Origin: an uncultured Nocardioides sp.
GTDB lineage: Bacteria; Actinomycetota; Actinomycetes; Propionibacteriales; Nocardioidaceae
Assembly (NCBI RefSeq): GCF_946885725.1
Contig: NZ_CAMPGZ010000189.1
Coordinates: 1 to 8,082, forward strand
Length of the DNA: 8,082 nucleotides
Reading direction: 5' to 3'
Shown here: positions 1 through 6,167 of the stretch, piece by piece
Layout of the letters: each line of letters opens with the position of its first letter
Position numbering within the stretch: the first letter of the stretch is position 1
Notes under the pieces: generated by a model
Databases searched by the model: none
Told to the model about the DNA's origin: nothing
What the model saw: only the letters and a program-made list of their open reading frames with translations
Translations under genes and position numbers: made by a program

Positions 1-2032
1 GCTGCAGGTCGACCCAGGCCCGGTCGGGCAGGCCGCCGGACGCCTCCGTGCCCGTTGCGCGGGCCAGCGCCGTGAGAGCTCCCGTCACGTCGTCGGCGTC
101 CGCGCCGTCGTCGGCCCGCATCCACAGCGCACGGTCCGCCGTCACCGACGCGAGCGCGTCGAGCGTCGCCGGTGCGACGATGGCGACGTTGCCGATGCCG
201 TCGACGGGTCGCGGCAACAGCTTCACCTTGCGGCCGTCGACGAGCGCGGTGATGCGCATGTCGCTGCTCCAGCCCTGGCCGCCGAACGCCTCCCACGGCA
301 GGTACACCTCGCGCGGACCCGGCTCGAGGAACTCCGGCTCGCCGCGGACGACCCCGCGCATGTCGGCGGTCGACGCGAGCACGGTCTTCTCCCCGAGGTC
401 GAGGCCGCGTCCGCGCAGCTCCACCGTCGCGCCGCGCATGGCGGTCACCGTCTCGACTCCGGGGATCGCGCGAACGTCGTCGGCGAGCCCGTCGTCGAGC
501 GCGGCGGAGCCGGTGAGCGCGAGGTCGAGCGGGTAGTTCAGGTCCATCTCCTGGTCGACCGTCTCCCGGACGGTGGCCATGCCGACGACCATGCCGGTGA
601 TCAGCGTGACTCCGACGAGAAGTGACGCCGTCGTGGCAGCGGTACGGCGGGGGTTGCGGACCGCGTTCGCGACCGCGAGACGTCCCGTCGTCCCGGCGAC
701 CCGGCCGAGCACCACGCCGACCAGGCGGATCAGCAGCGGCACGACCACCGGGCCGAGCAGCAGGATCCCGACGAACGACACGAAGCCGCCCGTGAGCATC
801 GGCAGGACCTGGTGGGAGTCGATCGACCACCACAGAAGCGCCGAGCCGACCCAGAGCGCCAGCGCCGCGAGCGCGAGCCGGCCGCGACCGGCGCGCGAGC
901 GCAGCACGACCGCGTGGTCCGGCCGAAGCGCGGCCAGCGGCGCCACCCGGCTGCCTCGCCGGGCCGGCAGCAGCGACGCCCCGAGCGTGACCAGCACTCC
1001 GAGGAGCCAACCGCCGCCGAGCCACACCGGCGACAGCGCGACCGCGCCGATCGGCACGTCGTCGAGGACCGCGCCGGCGAGCGCCACGAGCCCGTATCCG
1101 AACAGCGTCCCGACCACGAGCCCGAGCGTCGACGAGGCGGCGCCGACCAGGAGTGCCTCCAAACGAACCGCGCGCAGCACCTGCCGGCGCGTCGCGCCGA
1201 CGCAGCGCAGCAGCGCGAAGTCCCGCTGTCGCTGCGCGAGCAGCACCGTGAACGTGTTGGAGATGACCAGCACCGACACGAACAGCGCGATCGCGGCGAA
1301 CACCAGCAGCATCACGCCGATGACGTCGACGCCGCGGGTCACCTCCTGCTGCGCCTCGACCAGGTAGTCGTCGACCGGCCGTACGTCGTACCGCTGCGGC
1401 AGCGCGCCGTCCAAGGCCGATGCGGACACCTCGCGCGCGACGACGTCCTGCACGATCCCGGTCTCCCCGATGACCTCGAAGTCCGGCCAGGTGACGTAGG
1501 CGGTTGCGCCGTGCGGACCGACCGACGACTCGACGGTGCCGCTCACGACGACGTCGACGGTGTCGTCGCCGATGCCGAGCGTGACCGTGTCGCCGATCGC
1601 GACGCCTTGCGCCTGGGCCTCGTTCGCCTCGACGGCGACCTCTCCGGGACCGGGATACGCGCCGGACACGAGGCTCTGCCAGCGAAGGTCCTTCGCCGCG
1701 TCGCTCGCGATCGTGCCGACCTTCGCGTCGTCGGCCAGGGTCTGCCCGTCGACGGTCGCGGTCGTCCAGACGAGCGCGTTGACGTACGCCGTACCGCCGG
1801 CGGCCTCGGCCGCGGTGACGACCCGGGTCGCGTCGTCGATGGTGCCGATGTGCGACGAAACGGCCTCGGCGCCCGCGAACGACCGGCCGAGGTCGGCCAT
1901 CAGGCCGGCTCGTGTCGCGGACGTGAGCGCATTGGTCGTGACGACGAACGCGACGGCCAATGTCACCGCGACCGCCGCGGCGACGTACCGGCGCGCGTAG
2001 ACACGCACCGATGCCAGCGTCACCTCGCGCAT
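1..2032 (-). CDS. FtsX-type ABC transporter permease, 3' end cut by the window edge
   Basis: This is the membrane subunit of a MacB/LolCE-like ABC system, partner of the ATPase encoded just upstream. The frame is open from the ATG at 2032 to the left edge, about 677 residues, with no stop. An N-terminal membrane helix (about residues 15-35) is followed by an extracytoplasmic domain of about 200 residues. A first FtsX core starts near residue 236; its cytoplasmic loop carries DFALLRCVGAT (271-281), matching the family's 'GLLRalGAT' coupling motif. Further helices lie at about 295-365 and 380-440. A second NAVRNPRRTAAT loop (456-467) and helix (to about 487) then lead into a second extracytoplasmic domain that is cut off. 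Two-core actinobacterial members are usually around 830-850 residues, so the last helices are probably missing. The start overlaps the ATPase stop by one base (TGATG), implying coupled translation. Family assignment is strong. Substrate is unknown; peptide, lipid or antibiotic export or extraction are family possibilities only. Confidence 0.93.
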   Translation of the reverse strand, partial: MREVTLASVRVYARRYVAAAVAVTLAVAFVVTTNALTSATRAGLMADLGRSFAGAEAVSSHIGTIDDATRVVTAAEAAGGTAYVNALVWTTATVDGQTLADDAKVGTIASDAAKDLRWQSLVSGAYPGPGEVAVEANEAQAQGVAIGDTVTLGIGDDTVDVVVSGTVESSVGPHGATAYVTWPDFEVIGETGIVQDVVAREVSASALDGALPQRYDVRPVDDYLVEAQQEVTRGVDVIGVMLLVFAAIALFVSVLVISNTFTVLLAQRQRDFALLRCVGATRRQVLRAVRLEALLVGAASSTLGLVVGTLFGYGLVALAGAVLDDVPIGAVALSPVWLGGGWLLGVLVTLGASLLPARRGSRVAPLAALRPDHAVVLRSRAGRGRLALAALALWVGSALLWWSIDSHQVLPMLTGGFVSFVGILLLGPVVVPLLIRLVGVVLGRVAGTTGRLAVANAVRNPRRTAATTASLLVGVTLITGMVVGMATVRETVDQEMDLNYPLDLALTGSAALDDGLADDVRAIPGVETVTAMRGATVELRGRGLDLGEKTVLASTADMRGVVRGEPEFLEPGPREVYLPWEAFGGQGWSSDMRITALVDGRKVKLLPRPVDGIGNVAIVAPATLDALASVTADRALWMRADDGADADDVTGALTALARATGTEASGGLPDRAWVDLQ

Positions 2033-2763
2033 CAGGCCACCGGTCCCTGGCTCGCGACGCGGCCGTCCTCGATGCGCACGAGGTGGTCGGCGTACGCCGC
2101 CGCGTCCGGGTCGTGCGTGACCATGACGACGGTCTGGCCGAGCTCGCGCACCGAGCGGCGCAGGAAGCCGAGGACCTCGGCCGAGGCGTGGCTGTCGAGG
2201 TTGCCGGTGGGCTCGTCGGCGAACAGCAGCGTCGGCCGCGCGACCAGACCGCGGGCGAGGGCGATGCGCTGCTGCTGGCCGCCTGACATCTGGTCCGGGC
2301 GGTGCCCGAGCCGGTCGCCGATGCCGAGCACGTCGACGACGAGGTCGAACCAGTCGGCGTCGGGTGCCTTGCCGGCGAGCTCGAGCGGAAGCAGGACGTT
2401 CTGCTTCGCGGTGAGCATCGGTAGCAGGTTGAACGCCTGGAAGACGAAGCCGATGTGGTCGCGGCGGAACACCGTCAGCTGGTTGTCCTTCAGCCCCGAG
2501 ATCTCGACGCCGGCGACGGTGACGGTGCCCGCGGTCGGGGTGTCGAGACCGGCGAGGCAGTGCATCAGCGTCGACTTGCCGGAGCCCGAAGGGCCCATCA
2601 CGGCGGTGAACTTCCCGGAGGGGATGTCGAGGTCGACGTCGACGAGGGCGTGCACGCGGGTCTCGCCGGTGCCGTAGGTGCGGGTCAGTCCGCGCGTCGA
2701 CGCCGCCGCCTGCAGGCGGTCGATCGTCGTGCCGGACGGGAGCGGGGATGTCGTGGGTGCCAT
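2032..2763 (-). CDS. ABC transporter ATP-binding protein, LolD/MacB type
   Basis: This cytoplasmic ATPase energises the FtsX permease encoded next. From the ATG at 2763 it has 243 residues, normal for the family. Visible motifs are Walker A GPSGSGKST (57-65), Q-loop glutamine 109 in FVFQAFNLLP, signature MSGGQQQR (159-166), Walker B LLFADEP with catalytic Glu184, D-loop NLD (188-190) and switch His217 in VTHD. The FQAFNLLP and ADEPTGNLD wording is characteristic of the LolD/MacB/FtsE branch. A GTG eight codons upstream (2787) keeps the frame open, but the ATG is preferred: a TANNNT box sits exactly 7 bases upstream, and the extra codons would overlap that box. Nothing resembling a Shine-Dalgarno precedes either start, which fits a leaderless mRNA. 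The gene follows a two-component system on the same strand after 111 bases, a common arrangement in which the regulator controls the transporter. That regulation is inferred. Confidence 0.96.
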   Translation of the reverse strand: MAPTTSPLPSGTTIDRLQAAASTRGLTRTYGTGETRVHALVDVDLDIPSGKFTAVMGPSGSGKSTLMHCLAGLDTPTAGTVTVAGVEISGLKDNQLTVFRRDHIGFVFQAFNLLPMLTAKQNVLLPLELAGKAPDADWFDLVVDVLGIGDRLGHRPDQMSGGQQQRIALARGLVARPTLLFADEPTGNLDSHASAEVLGFLRRSVRELGQTVVMVTHDPDAAAYADHLVRIEDGRVASQGPVA

Positions 2764-2770
2764 GCCCGGA

Positions 2771-2776
2771 ACGCTA
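2771..2776 (-). promoter_or_regulatory. Candidate -10 box (TAGCGT) of a leaderless promoter for the ABC operon
   Basis: On the minus strand TAGCGT fits the actinobacterial TANNNT consensus and is separated by exactly 7 bases (TCCGGGC) from the ATG at 2763. This is the usual spacing when transcription starts on the start codon. No convincing TTGAC-like -35 element is visible at 16-19 bases; the nearest, TGACGA, is 20 bases away. The identical geometry occurs at both other operon heads in the window, which raises confidence. The transcript start itself is inferred. Confidence 0.5.
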
Positions 2777-2780
2777 TGGA

Positions 2781-2798
2781 GACGCACGGGTCCGCGTC
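2781..2798. promoter_or_regulatory. Inverted repeat GACGC-N8-GCGTC upstream of the ABC promoter; possible operator
   Basis: Two 5-base arms (2781-2785 and 2794-2798) flank 8 bases. The right arm coincides with the place where a -35 element would lie for the -10 box at 2771-2776. Dyads of this size and position are typical of NarL/LuxR response-regulator operators, and such a regulator is encoded about 80 bases away. The arms are short and GC-rich, so chance occurrence is quite possible. The remainder of this 111-base gap (2764-2874) shows only two 8-base palindromes and no terminator with a T-run. Confidence 0.25.
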
Positions 2799-2874
2799 GT
2801 CACGCTGGGGAGTGGACCTGCCGTCCGCCGAGGGTCGGATCCGGTGCGCCGGCGTACGACCGTGGGATGACGCG

Positions 2875-3534
2875 TCAGGTGCCGGGCGAGACCAACCCGG
2901 ACTCGTAGGCGAGCACGACGAGCTGCACCCGGTCGCGGGTGCCGGTCTTCGCCAGGATCCGGCCGACGTGCGTCTTCACGGTGGCCTCCGCGACGACGAG
3001 CTCGGACGCGATCTCGGTGTTGGACCGCCCGCGCGCGACCAGCCGCAGCACCTCGACCTCGCGGTCGGTCAGACCGTCGAGCGCCGGCGGCGGGGCGGAC
3101 GGCTGCGCCGCGGCGAAGTGCTCGAGCAGCCGCCGCGTCGTGCTCGGCGCGACCACCGCGTCGCCGGAGTGCACCGACCGGATCGCGCTGAGCAGGTCGG
3201 CGGGCGGCGCGTCCTTGAGCAGGAACGCGGAGGCACCGGCCTTGATGGCGGCGAAGGCGTACTCATCGAGGTCGAACGTCGTCAGCACGATCACCCTCGG
3301 CGTCTCGCCCCGCTGCGTGATGGAGCGGGTCGCCTCGACGCCGTCGACGCGCGGCATCCGCACATCCATCAGCACGACGTCGGCGTCGGTCTTCCCCAGC
3401 AGCGCGACGGCCTCGCCGCCGTCGCCTGCCTCGCCGACGACCGCCATGTCCGGCTGGCTGTCCACGAGCATCGTGAAGCCGGCGCGCACCAGGGCCTGGT
3501 CGTCGACGAGCACCACGCGGATCGGTTCGGTCAT
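2875..3534 (-). CDS. NarL/LuxR-family two-component response regulator
   Basis: This DNA-binding transcription factor is activated by phosphotransfer from the adjacent kinase. The 219 residues match the family length. The receiver domain (about 5-120) shows the acidic pair Asp11-Asp12, phosphoacceptor Asp57 in LMDVRMP, the switch threonine at 85/86 and invariant Lys107 in LLKD. After a proline/alanine linker (about 140-152), the LuxR-type helix-turn-helix runs from LTDREVEVL (155) through the recognition region [11 protein letters not shown] (184-194). The ATG at 3534 overlaps the kinase stop by 4 bases (ATGA) and has a GGGAG Shine-Dalgarno 7 bases upstream; a much longer open frame upstream of it is only the kinase gene read out of frame. 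Likely targets are its own operon and the ABC transporter operon downstream. Family and partner are secure; targets are inferred. Confidence 0.97.
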   Translation of the reverse strand: MTEPIRVVLVDDQALVRAGFTMLVDSQPDMAVVGEAGDGGEAVALLGKTDADVVLMDVRMPRVDGVEATRSITQRGETPRVIVLTTFDLDEYAFAAIKAGASAFLLKDAPPADLLSAIRSVHSGDAVVAPSTTRRLLEHFAAAQPSAPPPALDGLTDREVEVLRLVARGRSNTEIASELVVAEATVKTHVGRILAKTGTRDRVQLVVLAYESGLVSPGT

Positions 3535-4715
3535 CGGCTCGCTCCCACGGGGACGAGGGCCTCGACGCGGAAGCCGCCGCCCGGGCGCGGTCCGGTCTCG
3601 ATGGATCCGCCGACCGCGGTGACCCGCTCGTGCATGCCGACGAGCCCGTGACCCTGGCCGTCGTCGCGGGCCGAGGCGCCGCGGCCGTCGTCCTCGACGG
3701 TGACGCGGATGCCGTCGCCGAGACGCCGTACGGCGACCCGCACCTGCGGCTCGGGGCCGGCGTGCTTGCGGACGTTGGTGAGCGCCTCCTGCACGACGCG
3801 GTAGACCGTCAGGCCGACGCCCGCCGCGACGTCGGGCAGCGGCTGCTCGATCTCGGAGACCAGACGCATGCCGACGCCGGACGCCTCGGCGAGGAGGTAC
3901 TGGAGGTCGACCAGGCCGGGCTGCGGCCGGGTGCCGGTCTCGGCGCTGTCGGGGCGCAGCAGCCCGAGCAGCCGGCGCATCTCGGTGAGCGACTCGCGGC
4001 CGGTGTCGCCGATCGTCTCCAGCGCCTTCGTGGCCGCGGACGGGTCGGTCGCGGCGGCGTACCGCGCGCCGTCGGCCTGCACCACCATCACCGAGAGACC
4101 GTGAGCGACGACGTCGTGCATCTCGCGCGCGATCCGGGCGCGCTCGTCGGAGGCGGCCAGCTCGGCGCGCTGCTGGGCCTCTCGCTCGATGCGCTCGCCG
4201 CGCTCGATGAGCTGGGCGACGTACGCGCGGCGGGTGCGGGTGAGCCAACCGAGCGCCGCGGCGGCGACGACGGCGGTGGCGCAGGCTCCGACGGCGGTGA
4301 TGGCGCCCGTGAGTCCCATGCCAGGCACGCCCATCACCCAGTCGAACGGGCCGACGAGGGCGCCGACCAGCGCGACTCCGATCGCCACGAGCGCGCGGCG
4401 TTCGGTGGAGAACGCGGCCATGGAGTACACCGCGATCGGCAGCGCCACCTGTCCCCAGATCGGCGTCGTGGTCAGCGGCAGCTGGACGACCGAGAAGAAC
4501 ACGACGACGGCGAAGCAGGCCTCGGGATGACTGCGCCGCCACCACAGTGGCGCGATCTGCAGGGCGCTCAGCCACGCGGTGGTCGCGGCGACCGGGGTGC
4601 CGAGCATGATCGGCGCCGGCAGCAGCAGGGCGAGGACGAGCCCGCGGTCGAGCCACTTCTCGCGCGTGGGTGACCAGGGCGAGAGCCGCTCGCCGAACGG
4701 GATCGCGGCGGTCAC
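3531..4715 (-). CDS. Membrane sensor histidine kinase, HisKA_3 / NarL-partner type
   Basis: This sensor autophosphorylates on histidine and passes phosphate to the response regulator encoded next. It has 394 residues. The N-terminal half holds about five or six hydrophobic segments (roughly 24-45, 47-58, 66-82, 88-102, 107-126, 134-157) with only short loops and no large external domain, so the signal is probably sensed in or near the membrane. A charged linker rich in Arg and Glu (158-192) likely forms a coiled coil into the dimerisation domain, with phosphoacceptor His200 in REMHDVVAH. The ATPase domain shows the N-box with Glu310 and Asn314 ([11 protein letters not shown]), the G1 motif EDDGRG (341-346) and the G2 region GHGLVGM (355-361). 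The GTG start at 4715 shares GTGA with the upstream hydrolase stop and has a GAGGG Shine-Dalgarno 6 bases upstream. The architecture resembles DesK/LiaS-like intramembrane sensors; the stimulus is unknown. Confidence 0.96.
   Translation of the reverse strand: MTAAIPFGERLSPWSPTREKWLDRGLVLALLLPAPIMLGTPVAATTAWLSALQIAPLWWRRSHPEACFAVVVFFSVVQLPLTTTPIWGQVALPIAVYSMAAFSTERRALVAIGVALVGALVGPFDWVMGVPGMGLTGAITAVGACATAVVAAAALGWLTRTRRAYVAQLIERGERIEREAQQRAELAASDERARIAREMHDVVAHGLSVMVVQADGARYAAATDPSAATKALETIGDTGRESLTEMRRLLGLLRPDSAETGTRPQPGLVDLQYLLAEASGVGMRLVSEIEQPLPDVAAGVGLTVYRVVQEALTNVRKHAGPEPQVRVAVRRLGDGIRVTVEDDGRGASARDDGQGHGLVGMHERVTAVGGSIETGPRPGGGFRVEALVPVGASR
3542..3546 (-). promoter_or_regulatory. Shine-Dalgarno GGGAG of the response regulator
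   Basis: GGGAG on the minus strand ends 7 bases before the ATG at 3534 and lies inside the 3' end of the kinase gene. It decides the start, because the frame stays open far upstream. Confidence 0.7.
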
Positions 4716-5494
4716 GCCATGCCCTCGTCGAGCAAGGCCGCCCGGACCGTGGGCCACGCCGCGGACTCCGGGTCGATCACCTCGAAGTGCCCGCAGTCCA
4801 GCTCCACGAGCCGCACGCGGGGATGCCGGTCGGCGAGGGTGCGCGACTGGGTGACGGGTACGACGTCGTCGGACGTGCCATGCAAGACGGTGACCCGCGT
4901 GTCGTCGGGGACGGCGTCGAGCCGGCGCAGCGGGTCGGCAGCCTCGTAGGCCTCGGGGACCTCCTCGGACGTCCCACCCAGCAGCGCCTGTGTCGCGTCG
5001 TCGCCGAGACCGTTGCGCGCGGCCGCACCGAGGTCGGCCACCGGAGCGAGGGCGACCACGTGGTCGATCCCCATCACGTGAGTCGCGAGCCAGAGGGCGA
5101 GGTGGCCGCCGGCGGAGTGCCCGGTGACCGTGACGGTCGAGGTCTGCACGCCGAGCCCGTCGAGCAGCCCGGGGAGTGCGGCGTACGCCGCGAGCACGTC
5201 GTCGCCGGTGGCGGGCCAGCCGCCGGAGCCGCCGACGCGTCGGTACTCCGGCGCCGCGACGACCGCGCCCTCCGCGACGAGGGCGCGCGCGAACGAACGC
5301 TGGTGGGTCCGGTCGTACTGCTGCTTCCAGAAGCCGCCGTGGAAGGTGATGACCAGTGGGTGAGGTCCGCGACCGTCCGGCAGATGCAGGTCGATGACGC
5401 CGTCGTCGTGCGCGGCGTACCGCACGACCGCGTCGGGCAGGGCGGCCGCGCGGGTCAGCACGCTGTCGGCCGGGCCCGGCGAGGCTGAGGTCAC
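4712..5494 (-). CDS. Alpha/beta hydrolase, kynurenine-formamidase-like / BD-FAE-like esterase
   Basis: This is a probable cytosolic serine hydrolase acting on an ester or amide. From the GTG at 5494 it has 260 residues, normal for the family. The oxyanion-hole motif HGGFW (52-56) resembles the HGGxW of kynurenine formamidases. The nucleophile elbow GHSAGG puts Ser127 as nucleophile; Asp209 or Asp210 in GTSDDVVP is the likely acid, and His236 in CGHFEVIDP the base. No signal peptide or membrane helix is visible. The start is a judgement: an ATG at 5533 would collide with the divergent gene's start codon and lacks a Shine-Dalgarno, while the GTG at 5494 has TACGGT exactly 7 bases upstream. The stop overlaps the kinase start by 4 bases (GTGA), so it heads a hydrolase-kinase-regulator operon. 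True kynurenine formamidase activity is not supported by context, since no tryptophan-catabolism gene is present. It may process the signal that the kinase senses, which is speculation. Confidence 0.9.
   Translation of the reverse strand: MTSASPGPADSVLTRAAALPDAVVRYAAHDDGVIDLHLPDGRGPHPLVITFHGGFWKQQYDRTHQRSFARALVAEGAVVAAPEYRRVGGSGGWPATGDDVLAAYAALPGLLDGLGVQTSTVTVTGHSAGGHLALWLATHVMGIDHVVALAPVADLGAAARNGLGDDATQALLGGTSEEVPEAYEAADPLRRLDAVPDDTRVTVLHGTSDDVVPVTQSRTLADRHPRVRLVELDCGHFEVIDPESAAWPTVRAALLDEGMA
4722..4726 (-). promoter_or_regulatory. Shine-Dalgarno GAGGG of the histidine kinase
   Basis: GAGGG on the minus strand lies 6 bases before the GTG at 4715, within the last codons of the hydrolase gene. 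It supports the GTG start. No ATG in this frame lies close by, and the frame upstream of the GTG is hydrolase shadow. Confidence 0.7.
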
Positions 5495-5501
5495 GGGGGT
5501 C

Positions 5502-5507
5502 ACCGTA
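5502..5507 (-). promoter_or_regulatory. Candidate -10 box (TACGGT) of a leaderless promoter for the hydrolase-kinase-regulator operon
   Basis: On the minus strand TACGGT fits TANNNT and lies 7 bases (GACCCCC) before the GTG at 5494. Its -35 position (about 5525-5530) reads GCGCCG, which is not consensus, and falls between the opposing promoter's -10 box and start codon. The hydrolase start was partly chosen from this box, so the two are not independent evidence. Confidence 0.5.
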
Positions 5508-5518
5508 ACGGGATGGCC

Positions 5519-5524
5519 TAGGGT
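5519..5524 (+). promoter_or_regulatory. Candidate -10 box (TAGGGT) of a leaderless promoter for the DUF4177-Rid-NUDIX-MBL operon
   Basis: TAGGGT fits TANNNT and is followed by 7 bases (CGGCGCC) and then the ATG at 5532. No Shine-Dalgarno precedes this ATG. The -35 position (about 5496-5501) has no TTGAC-like sequence and lies over the opposing promoter's start region, so the two promoters cannot easily be occupied together. Confidence 0.6.
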
Positions 5525-5531
5525 CGGCGCC

Positions 5532-5696
5532 ATGAGCGCAACGACCAAGTGGGAGTACCTCACCGCACCGGTGCTGGTGCACGCGACCAAGCAGATCCTC
5601 GACAACTTCGGCCAGGACGGCTGGGAGCTCGTGCAGATCGTGCCCGGGATGAACCCGGAGAACCTCGTCGCCTACTTCAAGCGGCCGGTGCAGTGA
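5532..5696 (+). CDS. Small DUF4177-like protein, 54 residues
   Basis: This soluble protein of unknown function has the KWEY...DGWELVQIVPG...LVAYFKRP pattern of DUF4177-type small proteins common in Actinomycetota. Visible features are an N-terminal KWEYLTAPV strand (7-15), a central helix HATKQILDNFGQ (17-28), the conserved DGWELVQIV strand (29-37) and a final LVAYFKRPV strand (45-53), suggesting a compact alpha/beta fold. No signal peptide, cysteine or catalytic motif is seen. It is first in the operon, has a leaderless-type start, and its stop overlaps the next gene's start by one base (TGATG). From memory, a similar tiny gene sits next to the Rid gene near crp in Mycobacterium tuberculosis (Rv3678A region), supporting a conserved pairing. 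A direct role with the Rid protein is plausible but unproven. Confidence 0.9.
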   Translation: MSATTKWEYLTAPVLVHATKQILDNFGQDGWELVQIVPGMNPENLVAYFKRPVQ

Positions 5697-6166
5697 TGGC
5701 GGCCGAGGGCACCACCCCCGAGGAGCGGCTCGCGTCGCTCGGGCTGAGCGTCCCCGATGTGGCGAAGCCGGTCGCGGCCTACATCCCGGCGCTTCGGACC
5801 GGGAACTACGTCTTCACGTCCGGCCAGCTCCCGATGCGCGACGGGCAGCTGATCACGACCGGCAAGGTCGGTGGCGAGGTCACGCCCGAGGAGGCCGGCG
5901 AGTGCGCCCGCCAGTGCGCGCTCAACGCGCTCGCCGCGGTCAAGGCCGAGCTCGGCGACCTCTCGCAGGTCAAGCGGATCGTCAAGGCCGTCGTGTTCGT
6001 CGCGTCGACGCCCGACTTCACCGGCCAGCCCGGTGTGGCCAACGGCGCGTCGGAGCTCTTCGGCGACGTGTTCGGCGAGGCCGGCCAGCACACGCGCTCG
6101 GCGGTCGGCGTCCCGGTGCTGCCGCTCGACGCCCCCGTCGAGATCGAGCTCATCGTCGAGGTCTGA
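5696..6166 (+). CDS. Rid-family protein (YjgF/YER057c/UK114)
   Basis: Rid proteins are small trimeric cytosolic enzymes. The best-studied one, RidA, hydrolyses reactive enamines and imines released by PLP enzymes before they damage other enzymes. This 156-residue copy has the EERLASLGL...P N-terminus of the longer Rid subgroup (I recall it as YjgF_YER057c_UK114_like_1), not the short canonical RidA of about 128 residues. It keeps TSGQLP (41-46), and Arg134 in HTRSAVG and Glu149 in PVEIEL. These sit 15 residues apart, as do Arg105 and Glu120 of E. coli RidA, so imine deaminase chemistry is possible. The ATG overlaps the upstream stop (TGATG), and 1 base separates its stop from the NUDIX ATG. 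The symbol ridA is withheld because many members of this subgroup have no proven deaminase activity. Confidence 0.95.
   Translation: MAAEGTTPEERLASLGLSVPDVAKPVAAYIPALRTGNYVFTSGQLPMRDGQLITTGKVGGEVTPEEAGECARQCALNALAAVKAELGDLSQVKRIVKAVVFVASTPDFTGQPGVANGASELFGDVFGEAGQHTRSAVGVPVLPLDAPVEIELIVEV
6158..6161 (+). promoter_or_regulatory. Shine-Dalgarno GAGG of the NUDIX gene
   Basis: GAGG lies 6 bases before the ATG at 6168, within the last codons of the Rid gene. It decides the NUDIX start, since the frame remains open well upstream into the Rid gene. Confidence 0.65.
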
Positions 6167-6167
6167 C

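Noticed and set aside
812..2677. A 621-codon open frame on the plus strand opposite the ABC genes
   Set aside because: Its product is a low-complexity Arg/Gly/Asp/Glu-rich string with no domain. It is antisense to the permease and ATPase, which show clear family motifs; long antisense frames are expected at this GC content.
2836..2854. Palindromes CGGATCCG (2836-2843) and CGCCGGCG (2847-2854) after the response regulator
   Set aside because: They have no loop and no T-run, are short, and are common by chance in GC-rich DNA; not called as a terminator or operator.
3535..4656. Extension of the response regulator to a 593-residue protein
   Set aside because: The added N-terminal part is Arg/Ala/Pro-rich shadow of the kinase gene. 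The ATG at 3534 has a good Shine-Dalgarno and gives the standard 219-residue regulator.
4716..5582. Extension of the kinase to a 683-residue protein
   Set aside because: The added segment is the hydrolase gene read in another frame. The GTG at 4715 has a GAGGG site and a GTGA overlap typical of this strand.
5495..5605. Longer hydrolase N-terminus starting at 5533 or 5605
   Set aside because: It would overlap the divergent DUF4177 gene's start or coding region, lacks a Shine-Dalgarno, and would run across the apparent -10 boxes. The conserved fold begins well after 5494.
4712..6166. A tryptophan/kynurenine catabolic link between the formamidase-like hydrolase and the Rid protein
   Set aside because: The two genes are divergent in separate operons, no dioxygenase, kynureninase or muconate gene is present, and both families are broad. 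Motif similarity alone does not support the pathway.
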